64,000 nucleotides of DNA from Phaeodactylibacter luteus (lineage in GTDB: Bacteria > Bacteroidota > Bacteroidia > Chitinophagales > Saprospiraceae): positions 1 through 64,000 of the forward strand of contig NZ_VOOR01000021.1 in the NCBI RefSeq assembly GCF_007993045.1, given 5' to 3'. The notes below the pieces were generated by a model. The model did no database searches and was not told the origin of the DNA. It saw only the letters and a list, made by a program, of their open reading frames with translations. Positions within the stretch are counted from its first letter, which is position 1; the number at the start of each line of letters is the position of its first letter. Of the stretch, positions 8,611 to 17,375 are shown piece by piece. The position numbers and the translations under genes were made by a program.

Positions 8611-8989
8611 TGGTGGAGACGGCGAGAGTCGAACTCGCGTCCAGCGAAAGCACTCATAAGCCTTCTACATGCTTAGTACCGCATTGAGGTTTTCGAGTTT
8701 GGGGAAGGTCGCGTTACCCACCTGTGTCCAAACCTTAGCTCCTTAATTTCGCAGCCTGCACGGAGCGGGGCAGCCTGCTATCCTGAAGGGTTGGTTGATA
8801 TGCGGCACGCTGTGTATCAGGAGTCAAGCGTACGGCACAAAGGCTTTCTAAGACCTAGTCTTAGGCAGCCATGGCATACTGAGTATTGCCATGTGAAATT
8901 GTCAATAGCCATTTGTTAACGGAGTGAACTATCGTGCTCCGGCATGCTTACTTATCAGTTGACTTCCCTGTCGATTCCATTACGTCCCC
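8611..8989 (-). ncRNA. ssrA: Transfer-messenger RNA (tmRNA)
   Basis: tmRNA rescues ribosomes stalled on broken mRNA and adds a degradation tag. The 3' end on the minus strand has the T-arm sequence GTTCGACTC and ends in CCA at 8611. The 5' end starts GGGGACG at 8989 and pairs over 7 bp (one G-U) with CGTCTCC next to the CCA tail, giving a 379-nt RNA. The tag frame runs GGC AAT ACT CAG TAT GCC ATG GCT GCC TAA at 8890-8861, which reads GNTQYAMAA. A glycine resume codon and nine-residue length fit Bacteroidota. The usual ALAA ending is AMAA here. A TTTG at 9024-9021 sits at the -33 position, while the -7 box is poor. Confidence 0.95.
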
Positions 8990-9081
8990 AATGGTTGGAA
9001 AGCTGCTGAAGGTTAGCTTTCAAAGAACTTACAATAGGGTAAACACCTGCAGCCCCCCTAATGGTTCGCCCGAAGGAAATA

Positions 9082-9112
9082 TTTTTAAAAAAGCGGGGAA
9101 GGTCTATTTTTG
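9082..9112 (+). promoter_or_regulatory. Candidate fabH promoter
   Basis: TATTTTTG at 9105-9112 is a perfect TAnnTTTG -7 box, with a T-rich segment at 9082-9086 at the -33 distance. It lies 71 bases before the ATG. A GGGGGATATTCCCCC inverted repeat (9149-9163) falls in the leader. Confidence 0.5.
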
Positions 9113-9183
9113 CACCGCCTGTTCAGCAAGCAGGCTGAAAAAGTAAAGGGGGATATTCCCCCGTCTTTCTGAATATCCAGCAC

Positions 9184-10152
9184 ATGCAAGCAAAACTTAC
9201 TGCGCTCAGCGGCTACGCCCCTGAGCAGGTAGTGGACAACCACTATTTTGAAAATTTCATCGAGACTTCCGATGAATGGATCCGTACCCGCACGGGCATA
9301 CGCGAAAGGCGTTTTGCCAAAAGGAATGAGTACACTAGCGATATAGCCGAAGGCGCCGCCCGCGCCCTTGCCCGGGATTGGGGCCAAGACCTCGCTGATG
9401 TAGACTTTATCTTGTTGGCCACGGTCTCCCACGATCATGTGATGCCGAGCGTAGCTGCCATCCTGCAGCACCGCTTGGGCATACGCCAAGCCGGCGCGCT
9501 CGATATTGCCGCTGCCTGTGCTGGCTTCGCCTATGGCATTGGCCTGGGCAAAGCCATGGTAGAGTCGGGCATGCACCGGAAAGTCTTGGTCATTGGGGCG
9601 GAAGTGCTCTCCAAAGTGCTCGACTATTCCGACCGTACATCCTGTATCTTGTTCGGAGATGGCGCGGGCGCTGCTTTGGTAGAGGCAGCCGAAGAGGGCA
9701 ATATAGGGGCGTGCATGCAAGGTGCAGAAGGGGAAGGGGGGCAAGACCTTTACCTGTCCCATCAGTCTACCATGATCAACGGGGAGCCGGTCAAGGCGAG
9801 CGGCCGCATCTACCAGAATGGCCGGAAGGTGTTCAAATGGGCCGTCAGCCGGATTTCCGCAAAAGTGCAGGAACTGCTAGCGCTCAACCAAATGACAGTG
9901 GACGATATCGACTGGTTTGTGCCTCACAGCGCAAATATGCGCATCATAGAGGCCATCTGCAAAGGCAGCGGCGTGCCTATGGAAAAGGCATTGGAAAGCG
10001 TCTCCATCTATGGCAACACCTCGTCTGCTTCTATCCCTTTGGCCCTACATGAGGGCGTGCGCGCAGGCAAAGTCAAATCTGGGGACAAAGTGCTTATGAT
10101 GGGTTTTGGCGGAGGCCTGTCTTATGCCGGTACCATCGTGACCTGGCCATAG
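9184..10152 (+). CDS. fabH: 3-oxoacyl-ACP synthase III (FabH, KASIII)
   Basis: This 322-residue enzyme condenses an acyl-CoA primer with malonyl-ACP to start type II fatty acid synthesis. The thiolase-fold catalytic triad is intact: Cys in DIAAACAGFAYG (near residue 112), His in WFVPHSANMRII (near 247) and Asn in SIYGNTSSASIP (near 277). The N-terminal TSDEWIRTRTGIRERRF block is typical. Length is normal. It stands alone after its own promoter, and the usual fabH partners (plsX, rpmF) are absent, so this may be an additional KASIII copy; a specialised priming role cannot be excluded. Confidence 0.93.
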   Translation: MQAKLTALSGYAPEQVVDNHYFENFIETSDEWIRTRTGIRERRFAKRNEYTSDIAEGAARALARDWGQDLADVDFILLATVSHDHVMPSVAAILQHRLGIRQAGALDIAAACAGFAYGIGLGKAMVESGMHRKVLVIGAEVLSKVLDYSDRTSCILFGDGAGAALVEAAEEGNIGACMQGAEGEGGQDLYLSHQSTMINGEPVKASGRIYQNGRKVFKWAVSRISAKVQELLALNQMTVDDIDWFVPHSANMRIIEAICKGSGVPMEKALESVSIYGNTSSASIPLALHEGVRAGKVKSGDKVLMMGFGGGLSYAGTIVTWP

Positions 10153-10767
10153 CATTTTTTCAAAACCAGCGCTAAAAATTGCCCCGGGCAGCCTAAGCGG
10201 TACTTACAACTGCTCGCCTTCTTGGGCACTGCCAAGGGGGCGCAGACCATATTGTCGTTTTTGGGGCCTCCCCCTGCCAGAAAGCAGGGGGCGCTATGCT
10301 TCGGGGCTCGCTATCCGCTCGGCCCTGCCGGGCTTATACCCCTCCGCAGCGCTAGTCCGGTTCCACCCTGATGCCGGTAAGGCCTAAACGCTTGCGGCAT
10401 TTTGATGTAGGCACTGCCAAGGGCGGGCGGGGGATGGCGGCAAGCAAAAAGGCCCGTTGGCCGCTTTGGGGCCAGCCCCATCAGGAGGTGCCGGTTGCTG
10501 AATCCTTTTGTATTTTTTTGGAACCTGCCCAATTTGGCTATTTTTACCCCAGCCAAAATCAACGCGCTCTGTACCACACGCCATTCTTGACGGAATAGCG
10601 GCAGGGCTTTCGAAAAACCAAGCTAATCGAACCGCGCTGAAGCAGACCGGTCAGGGGCAGCCCTGCTGTGGGGGGCTGGGATAAAGCCTTCCGTAGGGCA
10701 AGCCCGACAATGCTTAGCGGTGAGCGGCTTTGGGGGCTCCTTTATGTCACCAAAACTGTCAAGAACC
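10153..10767. other. Intergenic region holding repeat A2
   Basis: Apart from repeat A2 and its direct repeats nothing convincing is seen. The 345 bases after A2 are GC-rich and hold only short unsupported frames. No clear terminator for fabH was found. Confidence 0.5.
10238..10414 (+). repeat. Family A repeat, copy A2 (MITE-like)
   Basis: This is a 177-bp copy. The left terminus GGGCGCAGACCATATTGTCG is well conserved; the right terminus (about 10395-10414) has decayed. A perfect 8-bp direct repeat TGCCAAGG flanks it at 10230-10237 and 10415-10422; the identity extends four bases (GCAC) outward on the left into the right terminus. It lies between fabH and the dehydrogenase gene. Confidence 0.83.
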
Positions 10768-11973
10768 ATGAAAATCGGTATCATCAGAGAAGGGAAAGTA
10801 CCGCCCGATTCCCGCGTGCCTTTGATCCCCGAACAATGCGCTCAAATCCTTCAGGAATACCCAGATGTTGCCATCACCGTCGCGCCTTCCCCCAACCGGT
10901 GCTATCCGGATGAGGCCTACCGCCACAGGAGCGTCCCTTTGCGGGAAGACCTGAGCAGCTGCGAGGTGCTCATGGGCGTCAAGGAAGTGCCCATCAGCCA
11001 GCTTATCCCCAATAAGACCTACTTCTTTTTTTCTCATACCATAAAAGAACAGCCCTACAACCGGGATCTGCTCCGTGCAGTGCTCGATAAAGGCATCCGC
11101 CTTATCGATTACGAAGTGCTCACCGACAGCCGGGGCAAGCGGCTGATCGCGTTCGGCAAGTTTGCAGGCATGGTGGGCGCTCATAATGGGATTATGGCTT
11201 ATGGGCAGCGGACGGGCTTGTTTTCCCTCAAACGGATGAAAGACTGCCTCGACTATGCTGAAGCCCGTAGCATCTATAAAACTATGCAATGGCCAGCCAT
11301 GAATGTCGTCTTGACCGGCGCAGGCCGGGTAGGGCAGGGCGCTGCTCTGGTTTTGCGGGACATGGGGCTGCAGGAAGTTGCCCCAGAGGAGTTCCTGCAC
11401 ACAACAGCCCGGCAAGCCCGTTTTACCATCCTCAATTGCAAGGATTACGCCGGGCGCAAAGACGGGGGGCCTTTCGACAAAAACGACTTTTATAGTAACC
11501 CAACCGCCTACCAAAGCCTTTTTGCCCCTTATGCAGCCGTAGCCGATGTGATGATCAATGGCATCTATTGGGACAATGATGCCCCTGCTTTTTTTACGAA
11601 AGCAGAAATGAGGGGAGAGGGCTTCAACATCAAGGTCATTGCAGATGTCACCTGCGATATCGCCCCGGTTTCGTCTATCCCTTCTACCCTGCGCCCGTCC
11701 ACGATAGCGGAGCCGCTGTTTGGGTACGACCCCGTAGCGGAGGCAGAAACGGAGCCCCACCTCCCCAATGTTGTCGATATGATGACGATAGACAACCTCC
11801 CCAACGAGCTGCCCAGGGATGCGTCCAAGGCTTTTGGCCAACAGTTCATAGACCATATCCTGCCGGAGCTTTTGAAAGCCGAAAGCGCCGTTATCGAGCG
11901 GGCGACTGTGGCTGCTGCCGGGCAGCTGGGGCCCCATTTTCAGTACCTGAAGCCTTACGTGGAAGGGAAGTAA
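10768..11973 (+). CDS. Alanine dehydrogenase / saccharopine dehydrogenase-like oxidoreductase
   Basis: This 401-residue enzyme belongs to the alanine dehydrogenase / pyridine nucleotide transhydrogenase superfamily. The N-terminal substrate domain starts MKIGIIREGKVPPDSRVPL. A Rossmann segment, VVLTGAGRVGQGAALVL, lies near residues 175-191. Overall shape (VIADVTCDIAPVSSIPSTLRPST, then FGYDP) is closer to lysine-forming saccharopine dehydrogenases than to classic alanine dehydrogenase, so the substrate is left open. An upstream in-frame ATG at 10720 would add 16 residues unlike the family; 10768 is preferred. A strong hairpin follows the stop. Confidence 0.82.
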   Translation: MKIGIIREGKVPPDSRVPLIPEQCAQILQEYPDVAITVAPSPNRCYPDEAYRHRSVPLREDLSSCEVLMGVKEVPISQLIPNKTYFFFSHTIKEQPYNRDLLRAVLDKGIRLIDYEVLTDSRGKRLIAFGKFAGMVGAHNGIMAYGQRTGLFSLKRMKDCLDYAEARSIYKTMQWPAMNVVLTGAGRVGQGAALVLRDMGLQEVAPEEFLHTTARQARFTILNCKDYAGRKDGGPFDKNDFYSNPTAYQSLFAPYAAVADVMINGIYWDNDAPAFFTKAEMRGEGFNIKVIADVTCDIAPVSSIPSTLRPSTIAEPLFGYDPVAEAETEPHLPNVVDMMTIDNLPNELPRDASKAFGQQFIDHILPELLKAESAVIERATVAAAGQLGPHFQYLKPYVEGK

Positions 11974-11998
11974 AGAGCAGATCAGCGGAGCTTTAGGC

Positions 11999-12034
11999 AA
12001 CGGGCGGTGTACGGCTTATGGTACACCGCCCGTT
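11999..12034 (+). terminator. Perfect 14-bp hairpin after the dehydrogenase gene
   Basis: AACGGGCGGTGTAC (11999-12012) and GTACACCGCCCGTT (12021-12034) form a perfect 14-bp stem with an 8-base loop. There is no T-run, so it may act as a stability or termination hairpin rather than a classical intrinsic terminator. Confidence 0.6.
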
Positions 12035-12081
12035 GGTGTTGGGGGGGATTGCTGTAGCAGAGTGTTAAAAAAATGTTAAAA

Positions 12082-12141
12082 AAATAAAATAACAAATAAA
12101 ATAACAAATAAGATAACAAATAAAATAACAAATAAAATAAC
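12082..12141 (+). repeat. Five tandem copies of a 12-bp A/T repeat
   Basis: The unit AAATAAAATAAC occurs five times head to tail, with a single A-to-G change in the third copy. The array ends 40 bases before the ATG of the small secreted protein at 12182, that is, in its promoter region. The period is close to one helical turn, so it could bend DNA, and copy number could vary by slippage. Confidence 0.9.
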
Positions 12142-12181
12142 AAATTGCATACATTGTTAACACATCTAAAAACACCACGTT

Positions 12182-12412
12182 ATGAAAGGCTTACTATTAA
12201 TTTTTAGCCTGTTTGCAACCATTTCACTTCCATTTTCATCTTCCAGTACTGAGGGGGCTGACCTCAAACCTGAAAAGGAAGAGACCAGGATAGTCATTGT
12301 AAGCGACAATGGCTTTTACAGCGTTGGCTGGTATGATGTCAATGATGGGGCTGATTGTACGATTTATGTTTACGATAGCGGCCATACTGTAGGTTATGGA
12401 GATGATTGCTGA
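12182..12412 (+). CDS. Small secreted protein with two cysteines
   Basis: This 76-residue protein is not recognised. It starts with a signal peptide (MKGLLLIFSLFATISLPFSS) followed by an acidic and lysine-containing linker. The mature part is aromatic- and glycine-rich and ends in Cys; the only two cysteines (about residues 59 and 76) frame the segment TIYVYDSGHTVGYGDD, suggesting a disulfide loop. Base composition is visibly more A/T-rich than the neighbouring housekeeping genes. The tandem A/T array lies just upstream and a hairpin just downstream. A GLPGLI / TonB-receptor-like pair follows after repeat A3. A link between them is only suggested by position. Confidence 0.6.
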   Translation: MKGLLLIFSLFATISLPFSSSSTEGADLKPEKEETRIVIVSDNGFYSVGWYDVNDGADCTIYVYDSGHTVGYGDDC

Positions 12413-12444
12413 TCCTGATCAGTACAAAAATTGATCATTTTCAC

Positions 12445-12482
12445 AGGTGCTTACTATCCCCAATCGGGGCTGGTAAGCACCT
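12445..12482 (+). terminator. Hairpin after the small secreted protein gene
   Basis: AGGTGCTTAC (12445-12454) pairs with GTAAGCACCT (12473-12482), and an inner CCCC/GGGG stem sits in the loop. No T-run follows. Confidence 0.5.
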
Positions 12483-12541
12483 CAGAGTGCTTGTTTGGAG
12501 TAGGTTCGTTTTGAAAATCAAGGGTTGATGTCCAGCTGTTG

Positions 12542-12745
12542 GGGCGTGAACCAAATTGTCGCAGGCGTTTATGCTTTCCGGGCTTTAGGCTGGCTTTGGC
12601 CTAGCGCTGCGCAGGGGGGGCGAAGGCCAGACCCGACGCCTGTAGGGCGAGGGGCCGAGCGGACAGCGAGCCCCGCAGCATAGCGGCACCTGCCCGCTGG
12701 CAGGGGCAGGCCCCATCAAAAAAAACGACAATCTGGTTGGCGCCC
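12542..12745 (-). repeat. Family A repeat, copy A3 (MITE-like)
   Basis: This 204-bp copy is inverted relative to A1. The termini are GGGCGTGAACCAAATTGTCG on the plus strand and GGGCGCCAACCAGATTGTCG on the minus strand, matching at 17 of 20 positions. Flanking 8-mers are AGCTGTTG (12534-12541) and AGCTATTG (12746-12753), a 7/8 match. The middle has an extra segment in place of the short CGGCCC-TAT-CGGGC hairpin of other copies. Confidence 0.87.
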
Positions 12746-12843
12746 AGCTATTGTTCCTATGTGGCCGGTAGGGTTCTGGCGGACGATAAAGCATTGATTG
12801 GCATAGGGGCGAGCTCCGAACGTGCGCTTAATTGACTTGAAAG

Positions 12844-13611
12844 ATGAAACACCTGAAACTCACGCTCATTACTTTTTTGTTAGGGGTGATGGCATCCGGG
12901 CCACTTGCAGGGCAGGGAGCCCCCTTAATAAGCATCGTGTACGAAGACAAAGATTATTTCAATCTCTGTGAGTCCATAGATATGCCCGGAGGGAGCAAAC
13001 CATTAGCTATAGTGGACTTTACGTATGCCCTGCACATTTATCCTACCTATTCGGTGCGTACCAACGAGGCTTACCGTTTGCGGTCATCGGCAGAAGGGCA
13101 GTCTATTGCACTGCTCCCATCTTTGGTTTTTAAGGACTATCGTGGCAAGAAGGTATGGCAGCACCACTTGCTGCATGCCCGTGGAGAGGCAGAGCAGAAA
13201 GCTCTTGCGCCAAACCTTCCTGGGCGATGGCAAATAGACGAGGCTGAGCGTAAGGAGATATTGGGGATCAGCTGCCAATTGGCCGTGCTACAAACCCCAG
13301 GCTGCCAATTGAGAGCTTGGTTTACACCTGATATCCCCTTTCCTGACGGTGCCACTGTTCAAACTACCGGCCTCCCTGGCCTTACCCTTAAGCTTGAGGT
13401 GGGCACCGGCGGAAAAGGTTACGAAGCTGTCCGGCTCCTGCTTTCTTCCCCAGAGCCTTTGCCGCTGCCCAATTTCACCCCTTCGGGCCTTTCTGGCTCG
13501 GAAGCAGCCCTGCAAGCCAGGCAAGATGATCAGACGCCTAAAATTGACGGTAGCACGGTAGTGGGGCAATGGCTCCCAATGCCAACCCTGCTTGATCGTT
13601 TTGAAGAATGA
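12844..13611 (+). CDS. GLPGLI family protein
   Basis: This 255-residue secreted protein has a signal peptide (MKHLKLTLITFLLGVMASGPLAG) and the family signature as TGLPGLTLKLEV near residue 178. GLPGLI proteins are specific to Bacteroidota, of unknown function, and are often paired with TonB-receptor-like outer membrane proteins. That pairing is present here: the stop codon overlaps the ATG of the next gene (ATGA), so translation is probably coupled. Sequence composition is less GC-rich than most of the window. Confidence 0.85.
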   Translation: MKHLKLTLITFLLGVMASGPLAGQGAPLISIVYEDKDYFNLCESIDMPGGSKPLAIVDFTYALHIYPTYSVRTNEAYRLRSSAEGQSIALLPSLVFKDYRGKKVWQHHLLHARGEAEQKALAPNLPGRWQIDEAERKEILGISCQLAVLQTPGCQLRAWFTPDIPFPDGATVQTTGLPGLTLKLEVGTGGKGYEAVRLLLSSPEPLPLPNFTPSGLSGSEAALQARQDDQTPKIDGSTVVGQWLPMPTLLDRFEE

Positions 13612-16244
13612 GGGCACAGGGGCTTTGGTTGGTATTAGGGTTTGTCTTTTTGGGGTTAAAAGGGCACACACAGCAGGTTTTGCAAATAGACGTCCAATTG
13701 TCAAATGGCGAGGCTGCTGAGGCTGCTGCTGTACAGTTGTTGGATAGGGAACGGAAAAACCTTGAAGATTTTTGTTTGTACGAAAAAAGGAGTAGCTGCT
13801 TTTTTCAGCTCAACGAAAAAACCGCCTACGAGGTACGCGTCCGCTATTTTGGCTATCGGGATACAAGTGTTCAGGTCACAACACTAGTTCAGGATACGCT
13901 AAAGTACCATTTTATTCTTGAGCCTATCGCCTATGAGCTTCCTGGCGTTTCGGTTGTCGATAAGCTTATCGGCCTCAAGCGGGCTGGAGATACCCTAAAG
14001 TACAATTTGCATGCGTATACTTTAGGTACAGAACAAACACTTGGCGAAATATTGCAGCGCTTGCCAGGGATTGAAGTGGACGAAAACGGGGATGTACTTT
14101 TCATGGACGAGAAGGTGGATGCCCTGTTGTTGGATGGCAAGGACCTCGTTAGAGCAGCGCACCAACTAGCCGTCGATGGCGTGCAGGCAGAGGTCGTTGA
14201 GGGGGTAGAAGTGATTGAGCGTTTCAGCCGTGGGGCAGATCAGTTAGCTGGAGCTGAAGGTGATGGGCAGACTGCAGTGAACATTCGCCTAAAACCAGAA
14301 GCCAAAGGCGCGTGGCGGGGGAATGTGAAAGCTATGGCTGGGCACCCCCAACGTTTGCTCGTTTCGGGTACGCTTTTTCGGGTTACATCAAAAGACGGCA
14401 TGGCGGTATTCCTTCGGCAGAACAACACCGCCGAAGCGTTGACTCCTGATACTTCTCCCTTTGGCAGGCGCCTAACTTCTAGAGAAAGGAAGGTAAAAAA
14501 CATTGGTTTTGAACTCTACCCACAAGAGATGGCCATTGCAGGCCATGGGATAACAACAGATGGGCTTCTCCGCAATGACGATTATTTACTGTCGATAAAT
14601 AAAGATGGAAGCCTAGGCACAAGGGTGGATCAGCAGTTGCATTTGACAGCAGTAGCTGGCAGCCGTCTCAATCAAAGAGAGGAGCGGAGGGTATACTTCA
14701 ATGGAGGTGTGGAGGAAGAGCGATCGGCAGCTATTCGTTCTTCTTATTGGAGAGGAGGTTTGGAGAATGCCTGGGCCTTTAAAGTCAGAGAGGGCCAAGT
14801 ATTCGAGGCTTCCATTCAAGGTGCTGTTGAAGCAGAATTATACCGGCAATCTGACCGTGGGGCGTTTGCCGGGGAGCCTTTTGAGCAAAGCCAAAAAATA
14901 AGGACAGGTGATTGGCATCTTAGCCCCGAGCTGCGCTACGTATCTCGAGCCAAACATGGGGTCGTCTTTGAGTCTAGTCAGGCGCTTGGCATTCGTAGCC
15001 ATACAAGCGCAACGGGCTTCAATTCGGGGAGCCTTTTACCAGCATTGGATTCCTCTTTTACTTTTCATCAGACAGCAGTTTTAGCTCAGCAGTGGTCTGA
15101 ATCAATGTTGTCCTTGCGCTGGGAAAAAGGCAGCCATTCCCTGAAATGGGCCGGAGGTGCACGTTGGCAAAAGGGGCAGTTCAAAGCTAGTGCCCGTGCA
15201 GCGGAGCCACTAGGGAGCCCCTTATCTGATGGGCAAACGTTATTGGCCCGGTCCTTCATGCACGCGCTTCGCAGTGAGCACGAATGGAGGAAAACTGATT
15301 TAAGGGTCAAGCTCGGGCAGGTTTACTTCGGGCAAGGCAAAGCAGCAGGAGGAGGAGAGGAGCCGGCCCATACCTTTTTGCCCGCTATATTATTTAGGTG
15401 GAAGTATAAAGGTGCTCACCGGGTAGGGGGCAGCTTTGAAAGGAAGCTGTTCTGGTTCGGGAGCAGTCAGCTTTTTAAGCCTCATTTGGCTGCAGAGCCT
15501 CAAGTCCGTTTTTCCTCTGCATTGCAAAATGGGCATGTACAGTTGCAAAACCAATGGGCACTTACTTTTTCAAGGGATTTTTCGGCATCTGGCTTGAAAT
15601 ATATTGTCAACTTTGGTTTCTCCCAATTAGATGGGGCCATCGCGGTGGCGTCTATCCCCACTAACGGGATCATCCTAAATGAATGGCGGCAGACTCAGCG
15701 CACGCATCAGTACAGCTTACAAGCTTTTACGATCTGGCAAAGCGATAAATCAAGGCTTATTGCCAACACATTCATCGCCAAGGATAATGGCTGGGCAATC
15801 TTTGGAGCTCAGGAGGCCCCTTTGGCCCGTACGCTGGTCCGGTCAGGAGGGAGCTGGACTTGGACAAAGTGGCAAAAATGGGAGCTGATAAGCCGATTTG
15901 ATTTCCAGTTGGTCCGGCAAAGCATCTTAGGGCAGGAGCTTAGCTTTAAAACTTTTGAAAGCTCGCTGAAAACGGTCTACAGGTATAATAGTTGGAGTGC
16001 GAGTACAGCCTTTGCACATCGTTGGCAGGGCGCAGGGGGCAACCGGACAAGCTGGCTGGCTTGGGATGTTGACCTTTCTTTCAGGATGAATGCAAACTGG
16101 AAGTTGGCAGTTCAAGGCCGTAATTTGCTCAATTTAGCAAACCGCGAAAGGATGGAAGCCACCTACATGCCTAATGGCTCTATCGAACGGGCCTACCCTG
16201 TGTTCCCCGGATACGCTGTCGTTGGTTTCACCTGGTACTTTTAG
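13608..16244 (+). CDS. TonB-receptor-like outer membrane beta-barrel protein
   Basis: This 878-residue protein has a signal peptide (MRAQGLWLVLGFVFLGLKGH), a carboxypeptidase-regulatory-like beta-sandwich to about residue 105, a plug-like segment near residues 110-230 (LGEILQRLPGIEVDENGDVLF, then LLLDGKDL), and a long barrel rich in alternating aromatic strands that ends in a C-terminal phenylalanine (VVGFTWYF). It lacks the usual SusC length and has no SusD partner; its partner is the GLPGLI gene that overlaps it by 4 bases. The substrate is unknown. Repeat A4 begins about 11 bases after its stop. Confidence 0.85.
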   Translation: MRAQGLWLVLGFVFLGLKGHTQQVLQIDVQLSNGEAAEAAAVQLLDRERKNLEDFCLYEKRSSCFFQLNEKTAYEVRVRYFGYRDTSVQVTTLVQDTLKYHFILEPIAYELPGVSVVDKLIGLKRAGDTLKYNLHAYTLGTEQTLGEILQRLPGIEVDENGDVLFMDEKVDALLLDGKDLVRAAHQLAVDGVQAEVVEGVEVIERFSRGADQLAGAEGDGQTAVNIRLKPEAKGAWRGNVKAMAGHPQRLLVSGTLFRVTSKDGMAVFLRQNNTAEALTPDTSPFGRRLTSRERKVKNIGFELYPQEMAIAGHGITTDGLLRNDDYLLSINKDGSLGTRVDQQLHLTAVAGSRLNQREERRVYFNGGVEEERSAAIRSSYWRGGLENAWAFKVREGQVFEASIQGAVEAELYRQSDRGAFAGEPFEQSQKIRTGDWHLSPELRYVSRAKHGVVFESSQALGIRSHTSATGFNSGSLLPALDSSFTFHQTAVLAQQWSESMLSLRWEKGSHSLKWAGGARWQKGQFKASARAAEPLGSPLSDGQTLLARSFMHALRSEHEWRKTDLRVKLGQVYFGQGKAAGGGEEPAHTFLPAILFRWKYKGAHRVGGSFERKLFWFGSSQLFKPHLAAEPQVRFSSALQNGHVQLQNQWALTFSRDFSASGLKYIVNFGFSQLDGAIAVASIPTNGIILNEWRQTQRTHQYSLQAFTIWQSDKSRLIANTFIAKDNGWAIFGAQEAPLARTLVRSGGSWTWTKWQKWELISRFDFQLVRQSILGQELSFKTFESSLKTVYRYNSWSASTAFAHRWQGAGGNRTSWLAWDVDLSFRMNANWKLAVQGRNLLNLANRERMEATYMPNGSIERAYPVFPGYAVVGFTWYF

Positions 16245-16254
16245 CAGCAGTAGC

Positions 16255-16412
16255 GGGATGGGGCCTGCCCCTGCCTCGCGGCAGGTGCCGCTATGCTGCG
16301 GGGCTCGCTATCCGCTCGGCCCTATCGGGCTTCCCACCCCTCCGCAGCGCTAGGCCGGTCTCCCCCTAAGCCGATGAAGCCTGAATACTTGCGACAGTTT
16401 AGTATGCGGCCC
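16255..16412 (+). repeat. Family A repeat, copy A4 (left end missing)
   Basis: The core (GCCTGCCCCTGCC...CGCTATGCTGCGGGGCTCGCT...CGCAGCGCTAGGCCG) is well conserved. The left inverted repeat is absent because the preceding gene ends at 16244. The right terminus (CGACAGTTTAGTATGC) has decayed. No flanking direct repeat can be identified. Confidence 0.72.
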
Positions 16413-16424
16413 TTTGGCACAGGC

Positions 16425-17375
16425 TTACCCTTGGGCTAAATAGCTCATCACATTCCCTTCAATACGCCGGGCTATGGCGGAGGTGTCCGCCCGTTCGAAA
16501 GGCTGGCCGGTAATGTGCTCAAAGAGCTCAATGTAGCGCTCAGAAACCTCCTCTACGAAAGCATCTGGCATATCTGGCATCGTCTGCCCTTCAAGCCCCT
16601 GAAAGCCATTGGCCATCAGCCATTCCCTTACGAACTCCTTACTGAGCTGCTTTTGGCGCTCCCCGCGCTGCTGACGCTCCTCATACCCTTCTGCATAAAA
16701 GTAGCGGGAACTGTCTGGGGTGTGGATCTCATCGATGAGGAAGATTTCTCCGGCTTTGAGCCCAAATTCATACTTGGTGTCCACCAAAATAAGCCCCTGC
16801 CGGGCTGCCATAGCCGTACCGAGCTCGAAGAGGGCCCGGGTATATTTTTCGAGCTGCACATAGTGGGCTTCGTTTACAATCCCCTGCGCCAGGATATCCT
16901 CGCGGCTGATGTCTTCGTCATGCCCCTCTTCTGCTTTGGTAGCCGGGGTGATGATCGGCTGGGGGAAGGGGTCGTTCTCCTTTAAGCCTTCCGGCATGGG
17001 CACGCCACAAATTGCCCGTTTGCCAGCTTTGTACTCCCGCCAGGCATGGCCTGCTAAGTAACCCCGGATGACCATTTCTACCTTGAAGGGCTCGCATGCG
17101 TGCCCGATAGCCACGTTGGGGTCGGGCGTGGCTTCTAGCCAATTGGGGACGATGTCTGCGCTGGCACGCAAAAAATGCGCTGCAATCTGGTTGAGGACTT
17201 GCCCTTTGTAAGGGATAGCCCGTGGCAGCACATGGTCGAATGCGGAAATACGGTCTGAAGCGACCATGATCAGGCGGCCGCCCACGGTGTACACATCGCG
17301 TACTTTGCCCCGGTAAAAGGCGGTTTGCCCGGGCAACTGAAAGTTGGTTTCTGCTATAGCGTTGGCAATCGGCAT
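16425..17375 (-). CDS. purC: Phosphoribosylaminoimidazole-succinocarboxamide synthase
   Basis: This 316-residue enzyme joins CAIR and aspartate with ATP in purine synthesis. The N-terminus has [14 protein letters not shown] and [14 protein letters not shown], both hallmarks of SAICAR synthase. The sequence [13 protein letters not shown] with [14 protein letters not shown] is the active-site region. At about 316 residues it is the longer, yeast-like form rather than the 240-residue E. coli type. It is divergent from the T9SS cargo gene and shares a 210-base intergenic region with it. Confidence 0.94.
   Translation of the reverse strand: MPIANAIAETNFQLPGQTAFYRGKVRDVYTVGGRLIMVASDRISAFDHVLPRAIPYKGQVLNQIAAHFLRASADIVPNWLEATPDPNVAIGHACEPFKVEMVIRGYLAGHAWREYKAGKRAICGVPMPEGLKENDPFPQPIITPATKAEEGHDEDISREDILAQGIVNEAHYVQLEKYTRALFELGTAMAARQGLILVDTKYEFGLKAGEIFLIDEIHTPDSSRYFYAEGYEERQQRGERQKQLSKEFVREWLMANGFQGLEGQTMPDMPDAFVEEVSERYIELFEHITGQPFERADTSAIARRIEGNVMSYLAQG

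Larger units (their letters stand above)
12413..12843. other. Intergenic region holding a hairpin and repeat A3
   Basis: This stretch has a terminator-like hairpin (12445-12482), about 50 bases with nothing evident, and repeat A3 with its direct repeats. The last 90 bases before the GLPGLI gene show no clear promoter. Confidence 0.5.

Noticed and set aside
10759-12000. A 413-codon open frame on the minus strand opposite the dehydrogenase gene
   Set aside because: It overlaps a complete, well-conserved enzyme and reads as low-complexity shadow sequence.
12082-12141. Tandem 12-bp array considered as a CRISPR
   Set aside because: The units are contiguous, with no unique spacers between them.
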